Shown: piece by piece, positions 1 through 13,107 of the stretch
Position numbering within the stretch: the first letter of the stretch is position 1
Layout: each line of letters starts with the position of its first letter
Assembly: GCA_018417955.1 (NCBI GenBank)
Contig: JACTVC010000003.1
Span: 2,542,001 to 2,606,000, forward strand
Direction: 5' to 3'
Source of the DNA: Laccaria trichodermophora
Lineage: Eukaryota; Basidiomycota; Agaricomycetes; Agaricales; Hydnangiaceae
DNA length: 64,000 nucleotides
Translations under genes and position numbers: made by a program
Notes under the pieces: model-generated
Seen by the model: only the letters and a program-made list of their open reading frames with translations
Told to the model about the DNA's origin: nothing
Databases searched by the model: none

Positions 1-714
1 AGAAGAGTATGATGAACGAAGTTTGTCCACATCGCTGATATTTTCGTTGAAGATGGCCCAAAATAGATGATTCAGCAGAAGACTTTTTGGTTCAAGGTGG
101 AAAATAGACGGTCCAACAGAAAATGAGTTCAAGAAGGTTCAAGATGCCTCGGTCGCAGTGAAGACAATGATTGTGTAGGACGTTGAAACGAGCCTCAGCT
201 ATATATAAGACTTCGTTCACGTGACATGATCGCGCGCACTTTGTCGCCTCACTCCTCGTCTCTCTTCCATCATCATGCGTGCACTGGCAGGAAGTTTTAA
301 CATAGTCCCTCTTCCTTCTTCATTGATATCACAGCATGCTGGCAGAACATGCAGCTGCTCGAAGACAACGATTGTGTCGACGAAGCAAGCAAATCACGTG
401 ATCTACTTGGCTATTCTTTACGCCAACTTCGAGAACCAGTTAGTCGATAACCTACTGGTCCATAGGGAAAAATTCATGCATTTACGCATGATGTGATTAG
501 TCGATTTTGAACAACTTGTTCAACAACGAGTGTTCATCGCAAGGACGTTGCGAAAACAAAGATGTGATCTGGGTCATAAAAAACCGTTCTCCTCCCGTAA
601 CCTATCGAAGGGATCAGGTTTGATCCACAAATGATGCAAACGAAGGCGAAAAAAACTTACAAGGCCCCATCCCGCACCTGCCGTAAATTCTATATATATT
701 TTTGATCCATTTTT
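1..714. other. Intergenic, no gene recognised
   Basis: No reading frame here resembles a known protein. The longest forward frame, about 275-496, has no recognisable domain and no convincing splice partners. A TATA-like stretch (tatatataag) lies near 200. Confidence 0.5.
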
Positions 715-1903
715 AGTTCAAGACGTTGTTAAAGTTGGAAACCCCGTTGACCCAATAGGGTAAGAGAGGAGGGGGTGAATAACCCTCGGGAATGTGTTGC
801 CCTCTGATAAACGAAAATCGTTTAGCAGTGAGAAGATGCCCGCAAAGGCCTACATTGAGTTCAGCCAGGCAGTTCATATGTGCAAGAAGACGACTTACAA
901 ATGACGCACAGGACAACTAGCGCTCGTTCCTCTGATGGATTCAAGCACGCCGGTCACAACGACCTGGAAGCCGTCAGCTTGTGCTGTTGAGTCTAAATCA
1001 AAGGAACGCACATACTTGAACAACCCTTTATGCTTCCTCTAAACGGCTAAGGAACCCATCCACGGCCACCTTCTGATACGTAGGTTACGCGAAGTCTCCC
1101 GAAATCCTCCACCAGTAAAGTTGGCCCCTACCTCCGAAATTCTGAAGGTGCCGCCAACAGTGGTGACGAAAGGACATCTAATTGGCTCTCAGGCAAGCTG
1201 GTGTAAATGCCGTTTGGCAGCTCCCAAGAGGGACAACAACAGCCAAGTACTTGAGGGGGTGCAAGAGATGGGTCACGCGCATACTATGGAAAGTGCCAAA
1301 ATACGTTGTGGAGGCGACAACATCGATGTGTCGATGGAGCTCGCGGGGCAAGGAGTAAGTCAGAGTCCGAACAATGCGTTGGCGCAATGCTGGATTATGA
1401 TAGATGCTGTACTTGGCTCTGTGCACGCGTTCAACCTGGCCAATGGAGATGCGCAGCTTCGTTACCCCGCTCCAAACGCGTTCAATATTCTTGTGATCGA
1501 ATTTTATGGAATGCGAGCCAGGACTCGACGGCCTCCGCGGGAGATGGGTGAGGCGCCAAGAAGCTTGCAACCTCTGTTCTGGATAGGTGCTGTGAATATC
1601 TTGGTCGAATCAGCCGCTGAAAAGGATGGCCATGATGTTGTAGTATATATACCTATCATGGGCTGGGTCACTGATCTCCAATAAATTGGCAACAAGATCG
1701 TCAATCCCTGTGGGTTTGAGGCCGATCCGCAAGTCAACGATATAGTGCTGTGGTGCGAGCGCTTCAAAATCCCATCCTTAATGGACGTTCACCCAAGAGG
1801 GTTTCTCTGCGAGGTCGTCCCGAGACTGAACAACGTCTTGAAGCTTGGCTTTGACGAGGGCAGTGCATGAATGCAGGAGAAGGGCTGCAAGCCACAACAT
1901 CAT
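715..1903 (-). pseudogene. Decayed S53 sedolisin (tripeptidyl-peptidase-like) copy
   Basis: Reading the minus strand from the ATG at 1903, the translation follows the two sedolisins at 17.5 and 29.4 kb almost from end to end. A leader-like start is followed by the prodomain phrase DLRIGLKPTGIDDLVANLL, then YSLPRELHRHIDVVASTTYF, then CPFVTTVGGT, then the catalytic-serine motif GTSASCP, and finally a GIFSLLNDFRLS tail. It is clearly broken. Near 1781 a lysine codon of the relatives is TAA. A frameshift lies in the prodomain around 1500. At about 1180 the prodomain end (TPACLR) is joined almost directly to CPFVTT, so the segment holding the catalytic Glu/Asp pair and the oxyanion Asp is gone. 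More stops follow. It is more diverged than the other two copies, so it is an older duplicate. Confidence 0.85.
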
Positions 1904-2089
1904 GGTAGCTGAGATTTCCAAATTTCCTGGAAGAGTCAAGACTCCGTGAGGGAGGGAAGATAAGATTTGTCCACGTGGAACCCACTCCGAGTCAATAGTC
2001 CTCCTTTTCGTCCTCGTTCAACGACACATCAACTAATCATCAACATAAAACGCCAGCTTAGTTCTTAGCTGAACTGACGGCTTTCTCTC

Positions 2090-5000
2090 ATGCATGAAGC
2101 CGAAGAACAGGGTATGCACAACTGCTGGATTATACAAATAGCGCCTCACTCTTTTCTCCGACAGACACATGCAGGATCTGCAGCGCGCCAGCGGAGCCTG
2201 ACCAGCCCCTCTTTCACCCTTGCAAATGTTCTGGAACCATCCGATATATCCATCAAGACTGGTCAGTAGAAGTTCAGACACTAATTTCGAGTCGTCTGAC
2301 CTTGTATTTTAGCTTGACAACCTGGCTCGCTCATAGCAAGAAGAAAACCTGCGATGTCTGCAAGCACCCGTACTCATTTACAAAGGGTACTTTCATTCAC
2401 GCGTAAAAGTACTGTTAACATTGCTCAATCGCGCCTTTTATAGTTTACGCCAATGATATGCCCTCTACACTTCCGCCAGTGCTTTTGATCCGGCGCTTAA
2501 TTCAACACTTTCTCTTCGGTGTACTTTTTGTGTTCCGAGCGATAGCTGTGGCCATCATTTGGCTAGCAGTATTACCTTGGGTAACAGTGTGGACTTGGCG
2601 GATGTATTTTTCAATGGGTGAATCAACGTATGTCATTACCTTTTTTCTTCTTCCTATTTCTCCATGTCGACCTCTCTGCTTCCCAGCGCTTTGTGGATAA
2701 GCGATCAGCCACGGCCTATACTAGAAGAGACTCCCACTCTTTATCAGAAAGTGCCATACGAACCTGTCATACCGCCGCCTAAAACCCTTCTAGCCAGGCT
2801 CACTACACATCCGACTTGGGTCACACTCTCTGCTGACATTTTTACCGGCCAAATAATCGCATCGCTCATCGTCCTTACTTTTGTGGCCGTGTTTTTACTA
2901 CGTGAATGGATTTCTCAAAACGCTCGACCCGGTGTATTTGAGGACGAAGAACCCCTTCCAGAGGACCCTCTTCCCGTTGAGGTTCCCGAGGTGGATCTTC
3001 TCGCACCTGTAGTGCGCATGGAGGGAGATCTTCTCGTACCTGTGCGTATGGACGAACTTCCAAATCGACTCCTGCAAATACCTCCAAGAGAACCAGTCCC
3101 CGCTATCCAAGAAGCTCATGGGAGCGATGTTGAAGCAGCCGCAATGAATGAAACGGAAAATCTTGAAGGGAATGACTGGAATCGTGACCAGGATGCAGAT
3201 CAGCCCGCCCGGCATCGTCGGCGAATACATTCTTTAGACGACGAAGACGACGAAGGTGAGGAAGATGGCGAAGGTTCCAGCTCATTGACCTACGAACGAA
3301 GAATGCAACGTCGCAGACTACGTGCAAACCGAGCGGCAAACGCAGCTCGTCGACGCATGTTCCCGCTTCAGTCTACCCCGTCCCCGTCTTCATCTCCTGG
3401 ACCACTCATCCTCCCAGATGAAAATGTAAATTTTGAATTTACCTTCACCACTCCCCCCGTCCCGTCAACGTCAACGTCAGCATTTCGAGATGGATCCCCT
3501 CATCACATAGATCGTCTCCAGCCACGTAGAAGTCTCTCCGAACCACGCTGGTCTCCGAACTACTCAACTGAATTTAACACAGGATCTACATCACAGCAAT
3601 CGTCGTTCAATTTTCCTCCGGTTCCTTCAGAAGCAGCAAGTCCAAGTCCATCACCAAATTCCTTCTCGTTTAATCTAGAACAACCGCCACTACTAATCCC
3701 AATAGAAAGCCCAAAACCATCACTTACCACGTCTGCATCATCAAGTTTGCGTCGTCCACAACTCCCCAGTACTACTTTCAATATCAACGGGTCCAGAGTC
3801 GTTTCTCCACTAGGTTCTCCGAGTCTGGCTACGTATTGTGCACCAGAGGAACTGGAAGTGGAAACTTGGCCATCGGAAGATGGATATTTCCATGATGAAG
3901 AGAGGGGTGATTCTCAGTATGATCAGCAGGAAGAAGGGGAACGTGTCAATGGGGGCGGCGGACTGGAGAAAAGTCGCCGCCTTGGCAAGGCCAAAGAGGA
4001 GGGAGATGAGATGGGGGAGGTTAGAGGGGAGATCACGGATATCCCTATCGACATTGAGGAAGAGGGCGATGATACAGATTTTGGGATTGAATCCGAATTC
4101 CAGAGGTACTTTGCTGATGAGGTCGAGTTTGAGGTCGAGGGAGAAGAGAATGCACAAGAGGCAAAGGATGACCACGGACCAGGGCAGCATGTACTTACCG
4201 ACTCATCGGACTCGGACTCGGATGAAGACGATGAAGATGAAGAAGCAGGAGATGCGCATCGTAATTTGGCGGCTCATGGGATGTTTGATGACGCGGAGGA
4301 AGAAGAGGATGAGGAGGAGGATGATGGGCTTTTTGACGATGATGGGCAATGGGAGGCTGTAGAACTCGAAGATGGAGAGGAGATACTGGGGCAGGAGGGT
4401 TTCCCTGATGCCTTTGTCAATGCAGAGGGTGGGGCAGGAAATGGGGTCCGGGATGGCAATAACGAGGGCCTTGAATTGAACGAGGAGGGGGATGGGAATG
4501 TGGAAGACGATATGGAGGGTGCTATGGAAGGTTGTTAATCTTTTCTCTCGTTTGAGTGTCCCTATGACTGACTGGGTTTTCAACAGCGATTGGGATGAGG
4601 GGGGCGATATACGTCGTTTTCCAGAATGTTGGTTTTTCTTATTCCTCAAGTCGTGCATTGTTGTTGATTCCTCTTTTTAACTTCTAGGCCGCACTTATGA
4701 TCTTCGTCCTTGACACCGCAATCGGCCTCGGCATTTGGATACCGTTCACAATCGGCAAGTCATCAGCGCTGCTCTCTGTACGTCTTTGCTTTTGTCTCGA
4801 GGTAGGATATCCATATTGATTGAAACCACAGCTGAATCCCCAACGTCTCATTCGTATCCTGCACCTCCCTATCCGAGGAATGAGGATTGTGACAGATCCC
4901 ATAGTGGATTCCGTCGCTTTCGTTCTGACTCGGTTCCTGCTACCGCCCTTCTTCCACATACTGAAATGGATTCTGAGGGTTTCGATGTTCATCGGATTTA

Positions 5001-7495
5001 CGTTCCTTAGAAAAGTGTTTGGGAAAGGGACTGCTGATGGAGTATCACAATTTTCATCTAAGCTGGTATACATGGTTTCTTCTGTATCTGTTTTATTGTG
5101 CGCTAATCTTGACATTTCATAGTACTCCCAGTCCGTAGATTTGATGAACAAACCCCTGGCGCAACTCTCTGTCTGGACACATCCGGCCGCTGTGGAAAAT
5201 GTTCTACCGACTGCCGACACTGCTGCAGATATTCTATTTCCAGAGTATCTCAAGTGGGCGGAACCATACTTTGTGACGTTTGGGAGAGAAGTTCGATTAA
5301 ACTTCACGAAATCGAAAGAAGCTTGGATCCGGATGGCGCTCGGGTCAGGCCCTTCAGAGAAAACGTTTGCCATCCTCCTTGGATATGTTGTTGTTGGTCT
5401 CTTCGTAGCACTCTACCTCAACCTCTTGACCGTTGGAAACGCGAAAACGGCCGGACGAGCTGTAAGAAGTGCAGTGCGACAGCAATTGCTCGTTATCAAA
5501 GTGGCATCATTCATATTTATCGAGTTGGTCACCTTCCCGCTGGGTTGTGGCGTCGTTTTGGACCTGTGCACCGTCTGGTTGTTCCCTGAAGCAAATCTCC
5601 AAGCTCGAGCAGTATTTTTCTTCCAAGCACCCCTTACTGCGACATTTTATCATTGGGTTGCTGGCACCATGTTCATGTGGGTTTTTTTTCACCACCTCAA
5701 TGCTGGTGTAAATCTTATCATTTTGTAAACTCTCAAGGTATACGTTTGCTGTCATTCTATCCGGCTGTCGCAGTATCTTGCGCCAAGGTGCTATGTGGTT
5801 CATCAAGGATCCCCAAGACGCGAATTCGCACCCCATTCGTGATATCCTCGACCGGCCGACACTTCTCCAGCTGCGGAAAATATTTGTCAGTGGGATCTTG
5901 TACTCATTCGTGGTTGCATGTGTCGTTGGAAGCGTGGCTGGGTTGTTAGTTTTGGGCAACAAATCGATCATGCCTTTCCGATGGAAGAACCGGTGAGTGG
6001 TGGTAGCTTGTTCTCTGGTCAGCTAATCTCTCATCACTCTGATATTCTCAGGGAGCCCTTGTCCAATGTTCCAATTGATCTTCTGTTTTTGCATCTTGTT
6101 CTTCCTCATACGATGCACTACTTCCGACCGAAGCGAGCTATGAAGAACTTGACAACAGTGGTCTGGAAGTACCTCGCCAAAAAGCTGCGTCTGACATCCT
6201 ACTTTTTTGGTGGACGTCACTCAGAAGAAGAGCGCACCCCAAATCACTGGACCAAGTGGTTATCACCAGCGTCTGTAGAAACAAGTACCCCGGATGGTTC
6301 CTTCAGAAGAGTTCCAGCCACCGACAATGTTGCACTTCCTCGTGATTTCCGGGCAACTGCAGACGTCACAGAGGACGGTAAACCCCTCGACGATGCCTCT
6401 GCTCGTGTAATGCAAATCCAAGATGGAGAAGCCGAAAAAGCCAAGAGGAACATCCGAGATGACTATATGATCGTTTATATCCCACCACACTTCCGCCAAC
6501 GGGTCATATCCTTCATCGCTCTTCTATGGGTCATTGGTGCAATTTTGCTTGGGGTCATGGTTGCACTCCCCATCCAACTTGGAAGAAGCTTTTTCAAGCT
6601 GTTCACAAGTCGTGAACTGCACGATGGATACTCGCTCATTGTTGGGTTTTATCTTTTGTGGGGTTGCTATCTGGTCGGTAAAGCAATTGACAAACTGGAC
6701 AAGAGACGACAACGAGCGAGGGTAGCTACCGATGCCCCCCGAGGTGATTTGCGAGTTCTGGTGATCAAGCGCGGTTTAGTCTGGGTTGCGAAAGTCCTGT
6801 ACATGGGTTTCTTCCTCGGCATCGTCATCCCCATTTTGGTTGCCTTTGTCGTGGATTTGTATATCATTTTGCCCATCCGGTTTTCGTTGGATCCTTCGAT
6901 GACTCCGAGAATACGCGTCGTCGATACTTGGGCTCTGGGTCTCTTATATGGAAAAATTGCGCTCCATGCTGTTCGAATTCAGCCGCCGAATCGAATAACT
7001 CGAGGGTTCCAGCACGTCAGTGATTAATTTGTTTTCCCCTTGTCCTCATTCATTTAATTTGTTGGGGGAAATAGATTACAATGAACGGTTGGATCCGACC
7101 CGACCCCGTTACAGCGACGAAAGAAGTCATTGGACCGCTAACGGGTGGCTTATTGGGTATGATCCTTCTCCCAGGTGCTGTCTTCCGAACCCTCCAATAT
7201 CTTCTACCTCAAATGCCGGTGGACAACAAGTTCGTTTGTAAGTACCTGATATAAATGTCTTTCTGCTACTGTAATTAACGTCAGATCAACAGTCATGGTG
7301 GTATATCCCTCGATATTCATGTTCGCTGGACTTATCAGGTCGTCTGTGGTGCTCTACAGTCTCTTATCGTCATGGTCTCAAGCCATTCGAGATAAGGAGT
7401 TCTTGGTGGAGCTTCGGCTGCGGAATCATGACCCAGATAAGGTGGATATGACGCTTGAAGATGAAGGAGTAGTCGGAGTGGAAGTACCACAATAA
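2090..7495 (+). CDS. DOA10: Doa10/Ssm4/MARCH6-type RING-CH membrane E3 ubiquitin ligase
   Basis: This is an ER and inner-nuclear-membrane ubiquitin ligase of the ERAD pathway. The first three exons give an N-terminal RING-CH finger: CRIC, then CKCSGTIRYIHQDC, then CDVCKHPY within about the first 60 residues. Many hydrophobic segments follow. The C-terminal half carries family landmarks: GMRGAIYVVFQN, a region around CRSILRQGAMWF, and a C-terminal DKEFLVELRLRNHDPD like the family's 'RDE.FLV...LHN'. The start ATG at 2090 is followed by a short exon and an intron at 2112-2164 that restores the RING frame; about twelve short introns follow. The estimated length is about 1,570 residues, longer than yeast Doa10 (1,319). 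One 1.85-kb exon (about 2688-4531) encodes a long Ser/Pro-rich then Asp/Glu-rich insert between early membrane segments. All joins inspected keep frame, so the gene looks intact. Confidence 0.93.
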
Positions 7496-7617
7496 ATTTG
7501 TACCTTACCTTGAGCCCGCATATAATATACTCAAAAGTTCAAGTATGCTCAGAACTCTGCGAACCGCAACTAGTCATTGAACTGTGCTCAAATGTGGAAT
7601 CTTCAACAATTCTACTA
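7496..7617. other. 3' flank of the Doa10 gene
   Basis: A short AT-rich spacer between the stop codon and the inverted-repeat element. It contains a possible polyadenylation-like region (ataatatactc) near 7523. No gene is seen. Confidence 0.4.
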
Positions 7618-8201
7618 CAGTTGATATTCTCACAATGCATAACGCCGGTCCCCTACTTTTTCTATGCATTGTGACATTCTATGCAAGGTAAGATGTGTCA
7701 CAGAGCGTGACTATCCGTGACCTCTGCCAAAAATGTCACGCTTCCAAAGTCACCGAGCAGTTGACATGGTATTGGCATTCATGTGAGTGAGTTTGCTTGA
7801 ACAACGTGGCCTGTACCTTTCCGTTTCTTCAGATCCCTTTGCAAAAAGCTGCAAAAATGGACCCCAAGTACACAATTTTGGGCAAGGGTCTACACGTGAC
7901 CTGCTTAAAATGGAAGCTCTGTGTGAATTTTATGTGTTGAAAAGTTTTCGAGGGTGTATTTGTGGCAAACAGGACATAATAGGGTAGATTTTTACCTCAA
8001 AAAAATCAGGTACAGTGAGGTGAACAGGTAAATACACCGGGAACCTGTAGATATAGTCATGCATAACCCCCAAATATGTTATGCATTATTCGATACGAGG
8101 TTTCATGCATAAATCCCCGCGTACCGAGTTGGTCCCCAGAAATTTCCATGCATTACGAGATTTATGCATTATGAGTATATGCATTGTGAGCATGTCAACT
8201 G
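7618..8201. mobile_element. TA-flanked non-autonomous DNA transposon (MITE), 584 bp
   Basis: The left end reads CAGTTGATATTCTCACAATG. The right end, read on the other strand, reads CAGTTGACATGCTCACAATG, so the terminal inverted repeats are about 24 bases with two mismatches. Both ends are bordered by TA (7616-7617 and 8202-8203), the target duplication typical of Tc1/mariner-type elements. The interior has no plausible transposase. It is full of short ATGCAT-type words in both orientations (for example near 7637, 7661, 8058, 8080, 8105, 8147, 8164 and 8180), which look like subterminal repeats. It is therefore best called a MITE mobilised in trans. The superfamily is an inference from the TA duplication alone. 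Confidence 0.8.
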
Positions 8202-8367
8202 TAGAACAAACACTCCTTGTGTCCCCTTAATCCCCAACAATCTACCATATCACGAAGCCACTCAAGTACACAAGCTCAATAGCCAGAACATTACACCGTG
8301 AAAGGAGATGAATTATAGAATACAATACAGCAAATAGATATACAACAAGGATCCAATGTGAATAAGC

Positions 8368-8841
<474 letters not shown>

Positions 8842-9144
8842 TGTAATTTGAGGTGGGAGTGGTGGTAAGTTGGGTGTGGTGGTGGTGGTAGTGGTGGTGG
8901 GGTGCAAGAATGCGGTAATGATAAACAGACTTGGCCGTGTGACCTTTATATAAGGCGGGATTGTGGCTGTGCCCCATTTCCGTTTGTTGATGCAAAAGGC
9001 GCGCTCGGTCACGTGGTAGACAAAGTCGCGTTGATATAAATATACAAGCCCTTTTGGTGTCTTCCCCCAACTCTCTTCCACACCGCCCTTGCCACCGCAG
9101 CTAACACTTAAGCCACTCTTCACACCACTCTCCACATCTCACAA
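8842..9144. promoter_or_regulatory. Bidirectional H4/H3 histone promoter
   Basis: 303 bp separate the H4 and H3 start codons. It holds TATA-like boxes on both sides (tttatataagg near 8946 and gatataaatata near 9033), a CACGTG palindrome near 9011 and a GGT-rich tract near 8875-8900 in the H4 leader. Shared control of the H3-H4 pair is an inference from the divergent layout, which is common in fungi. Confidence 0.6.
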
Positions 9145-9677
<533 letters not shown>

Positions 9678-10499
9678 GAGAGGGGTTTCTTCTGGATAGA
9701 TTTCTTATTCCATCATTGTATTTGTAGTGTAATGCATCCACCATCCTCGCTATTCCATGCAATAATTATACGCATCACTATGCGTTTTTCAAATTATACA
9801 CGTGATGAGAACAATCCTGTTTGTGCAACATAATCATTCAACGTCAACGTTTCAATGACGCGAACCTTGTGCGAACCGTACCAAAAACTACCAGTCTTGC
9901 AGAAAAGTATGCGCAGCACCCAAGCTACCCGGGGTCATGCATTCCACAAGCTGGTCAATTCATCTCAATATTCGCCTTCAGAGACGTCTGTAACTTTCTA
10001 CTTCACTCTAACACGACACTATTTGCGTACCCTCCGAGTCTTGGCGGGATCTACACCAACGTGAGTAACTTGCTCGTTCTTGGAATCTACTCTCAATCGC
10101 TGTTATAGTATAGCACAATGCTTGACACCCTGAACGCTCGCATCACACTCTTCATTTTGCTGGTTGCCTTCCCGAAATCTCTTTGCTGCTAGGCCCAAAT
10201 GCACGCACGGGATAACTCCTGGATAACTCATGTAGATGATTATCTAGAGATTCATGACACGCCGCACCCATACAATCAAGCAGGCGCATATTTATTATGT
10301 ATAAGGAGCTAAAATCTCCGAATGTGGAGGGCGTTCAGAAAGTGCTATGTTACAGATACATACCAAGTCTTGGGTAAGTATAGATATAATCGAACTCCGA
10401 ATTACCATTATATAACAGAAATCAGCAGAACCACGACCGTCCCTTCGCGGAAAGGATGGACCCGCATAGAAATACCAGCAAGAAGCCAACCCCAAGTAG
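9678..10499. other. Intergenic, no gene recognised
   Basis: Downstream of H3 this stretch holds no domain-bearing frame. The 95-residue forward frame at 9821-10108 has no recognisable motif. The 10400-10499 part is the vestigial 3' end of the next minus-strand gene: codons matching its paralogue's C terminus continue past the stop at 10500. Confidence 0.45.
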
Positions 10500-11313
10500 T
10501 CAATTGAGGGCTATCCGCAGAGACCGATCAGCCAACTTGACATCTCCACTCTGGGAGGTAGCCCCCTTTGCCGTTATGGTTGCCTCGTCAACGAGCCACG
10601 TCTCCCCAAACACAAACATCTCTCTCGAGGGGAATACCTCAAGAATCTCACACTCAAAATCAGGCATAGAGAGCCTATACTTTCTCCACAATTCCTGGTC
10701 CCTCTTGTTGTCGCTTCCTGGATTTTCTCCAGGTTCATCCGCAGTGCCGAATCCCGTGGCCAACAAATCAAACGCCGGAACTTTCTCAAGACGCCTGAAC
10801 ATCTGGCCAATGGCGTACTTCTCCTCGAGGAAAAGACGTGCGCACTCCGGCGACGTGATACGTACGCAGGAGGTGGCCGTGCACACGACCTTGCCTGCGC
10901 ATTTGAGATAAACTTTGCGCGTTTGCACTATGGGGGTTTCTTGAGATGCGGATGCAATGGCGGCAGGGTTGGGTAGGGTCAACGGTGTGAGGGAGGATGT
11001 GGGCGAGGTATGATATAGGGTCTGGCAGCAAACGAGGGCGACGACTATTGGCTGGGCGAAAAACGCGCTATGGGGACGGTTGTTGTTAGCGCGACGGTTA
11101 ACAATTGCTTTGACGCTGATCCTACCTCAAGACGCGTTGAAGGTCGCCTTGGGCAGAGAGCACGATACGTTCAATGCCAGTAACGCCGGATGGCCATCGA
11201 TACTGTATAAAACGAGGGTTTAGTCAACATGCGAGGACCGACGATATGACGAGTCGTACGCTGATGTTCGTTGTTTTCGCGTTATACGACTCAAAGGAGG
11301 TCATCTTGGCCAT
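10500..11313 (-). CDS. Possible chorismate-lyase-like protein, copy 1 (C-terminally truncated)
   Basis: Function not firmly recognised. Three exons read MAKMTSFESYNAKTTNIS, then a block with GIERIVLSAQGDLQRVLS, then a long exon with CARLFLEEKYAIGQMFRRLE and FECEILEVFPSREMF. The order (a 'GDLQRVLSAFFAQPI' helix, an Arg-rich strand, then 'EEKYAIGQMF') resembles the chorismate-lyase/UbiC-associated fold (DUF98 family); this is inference. The close paralogue lies at 13108-14014, with the same exon-intron pattern. Here a Trp codon of the paralogue is TGA at 10500-10502, so the protein stops before the hydrophobic C-terminal segment. In-frame relics of that segment remain downstream. It could be a soluble variant or an early pseudogene. 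Confidence 0.6.
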
Positions 11314-13107
11314 TGCGAGGAGAAAAATCCGGTGAGGGAATACTGTCATCTTCGGCCAATAAAAGGTCGCTTATATAGGTGGGCTAGACATTCAATAATC
11401 TGCCGGACTCGCGACGCTTTGCGGTCAAAATTGGGCTAAACCCCGGGACGAATGGGACCCCAGAATGCTTCCATAGACCTGGCCCCAAGATTGCGTGAGT
11501 ATTCTTGTATTAGCAGCCGTGAATTCTCCGTGTTGGCTAGGTTATAAAGGGTCACAAGTACTCCGCTGAGCCACGGACACTGTATGAAGAGACTAACTGA
11601 ATAAGGCTGGACATTCAACGATGTTAAACCTCACGTCGTGAGGCGGGAGCTGTACTGAATTGCCTGGTCCGAGACGAATTTGAAGGTGCGCTTTCCTATA
11701 GGTCTATCAAACTTATCACACTCAATATATAGCACAAAACGAAACTAGCCTTTTGATAGAAGGACCCAACGTCATCGTCCTACTTCGGTGTGAACCCGCT
11801 AGTCTTCTTCCGACTTTCTTGATGATCCAACAGTTCAACTTCCAACTTCCTGCCCACAATTCGATGTGAGAGAAGAAGATGACGTTCTTGGGATCTAAGT
11901 GACTTGTCACCAAGGTACAGACATGGGATGCCGATCGTGTTGCGGACAAATACCTGCACCGAGCTTTTACCGTGTCCTCAGGCAAACAAAGCAACCCTGG
12001 GGCCACTGGCGCGAATAATCCCAAGGAGGCGATCCCCAATAATCTGCTTCCTTCCACTTTCACCCCTTTTCCCGGAAAGAGCTAGTATCTACGATTTGCC
12101 TCCTTTTTCAGCGAGGATTTACCCGCAGCTGAAATAGTACGTTTTATGTTAAAGTGCTTACTCTTTTATTATAGAACTGGGCACCGCATAGCCCCTTCGA
12201 GGACAGCTACGTTAGTTTGGTGCACGTAAATCAAATCAGAAAGTCCTCGATCGCAAAACCAGGCGAAGTTTCAACGCGCCTGTGCCAGGTCTGATTAACG
12301 GGAAGACAGACAGTAAGAATTGTAGGCCTGCATGTCGTTCTTTATTGTAACGCAACGCAGCAGAACGTTATACAGCCGGCCCAACATATGTGCAAAGCTG
12401 CGCGCTAATTGAGCGCTACACGCTCATTGTTGTGAATACGCGGAGAATTGTAGGGTAAAAAGGTGTGAGCGACTGGTGGAACGTGTCCTAGCGTTTATCA
12501 AAGATAGGTACCAATGGCAAGTCGGTGATTGTGTATCGGCCTGCGCAAATAGACCGGACAGGTAAGTAGAGAGAACCTTACACAGTTAGTTGATCTAAAA
12601 ATAGATGTAGCCACCGAATACCGAATACCAATCGCAAGTAACGGTACTACATATCATTGATTGGTTGTGGCACTCATTAATTCAACCACGAGCACCCCAG
12701 GTAGTGGGGACGAGTTGGAGACGACATAAAGGTTGTGTTCGACACCTGAAGTGACCGGTTAGGATTGTTCCCGGACCATATGTAAAGAGGACGATACAAG
12801 CTCGAATGGTTCGAGCTCTACGTGATTGCGTTGTTAATGTTCCGTGCTTTTCGACGTACCCGACTCCTGAAGCCGCAATCTCTGTAGATAGCGGCGCAAG
12901 TAGATTGAATATCAGCAGCTCAGAATGTCAACCTTCTGAACCAAAAAAGTTCTGGTCCTTTCAAGGCGCTTTATGCCCATGCTCTTCTACAATTCTAGCC
13001 TATATATATGTATACATGCCACAAACAGTATACAATACTCACGGAATAACTAACTTCAATAATGTTAAGTATAGCCAACAGTGCTCATCAATGATAACCA
13101 CTTGGAA
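11314..13107. other. Intergenic 1.8 kb, no gene recognised
   Basis: Neither strand shows a frame with a recognisable domain or consistent splice joins. The 11314-11400 part is the promoter of copy 1. The rest separates the duplicated pair and looks non-coding. Confidence 0.45.

Noticed and set aside
1121..1684. 187-residue forward frame
   Set aside because: It is the antisense shadow of the sedolisin pseudogene; only the minus strand shows family motifs.
3810..4658. Minus-strand frames of 126 and 151 residues
   Set aside because: Shadows created by the low-complexity acidic insert of Doa10.
12780..12830. Palindrome ctcgaatggttcgag
   Set aside because: A short hairpin of this size is expected by chance and nothing around it supports a terminator or RNA gene.
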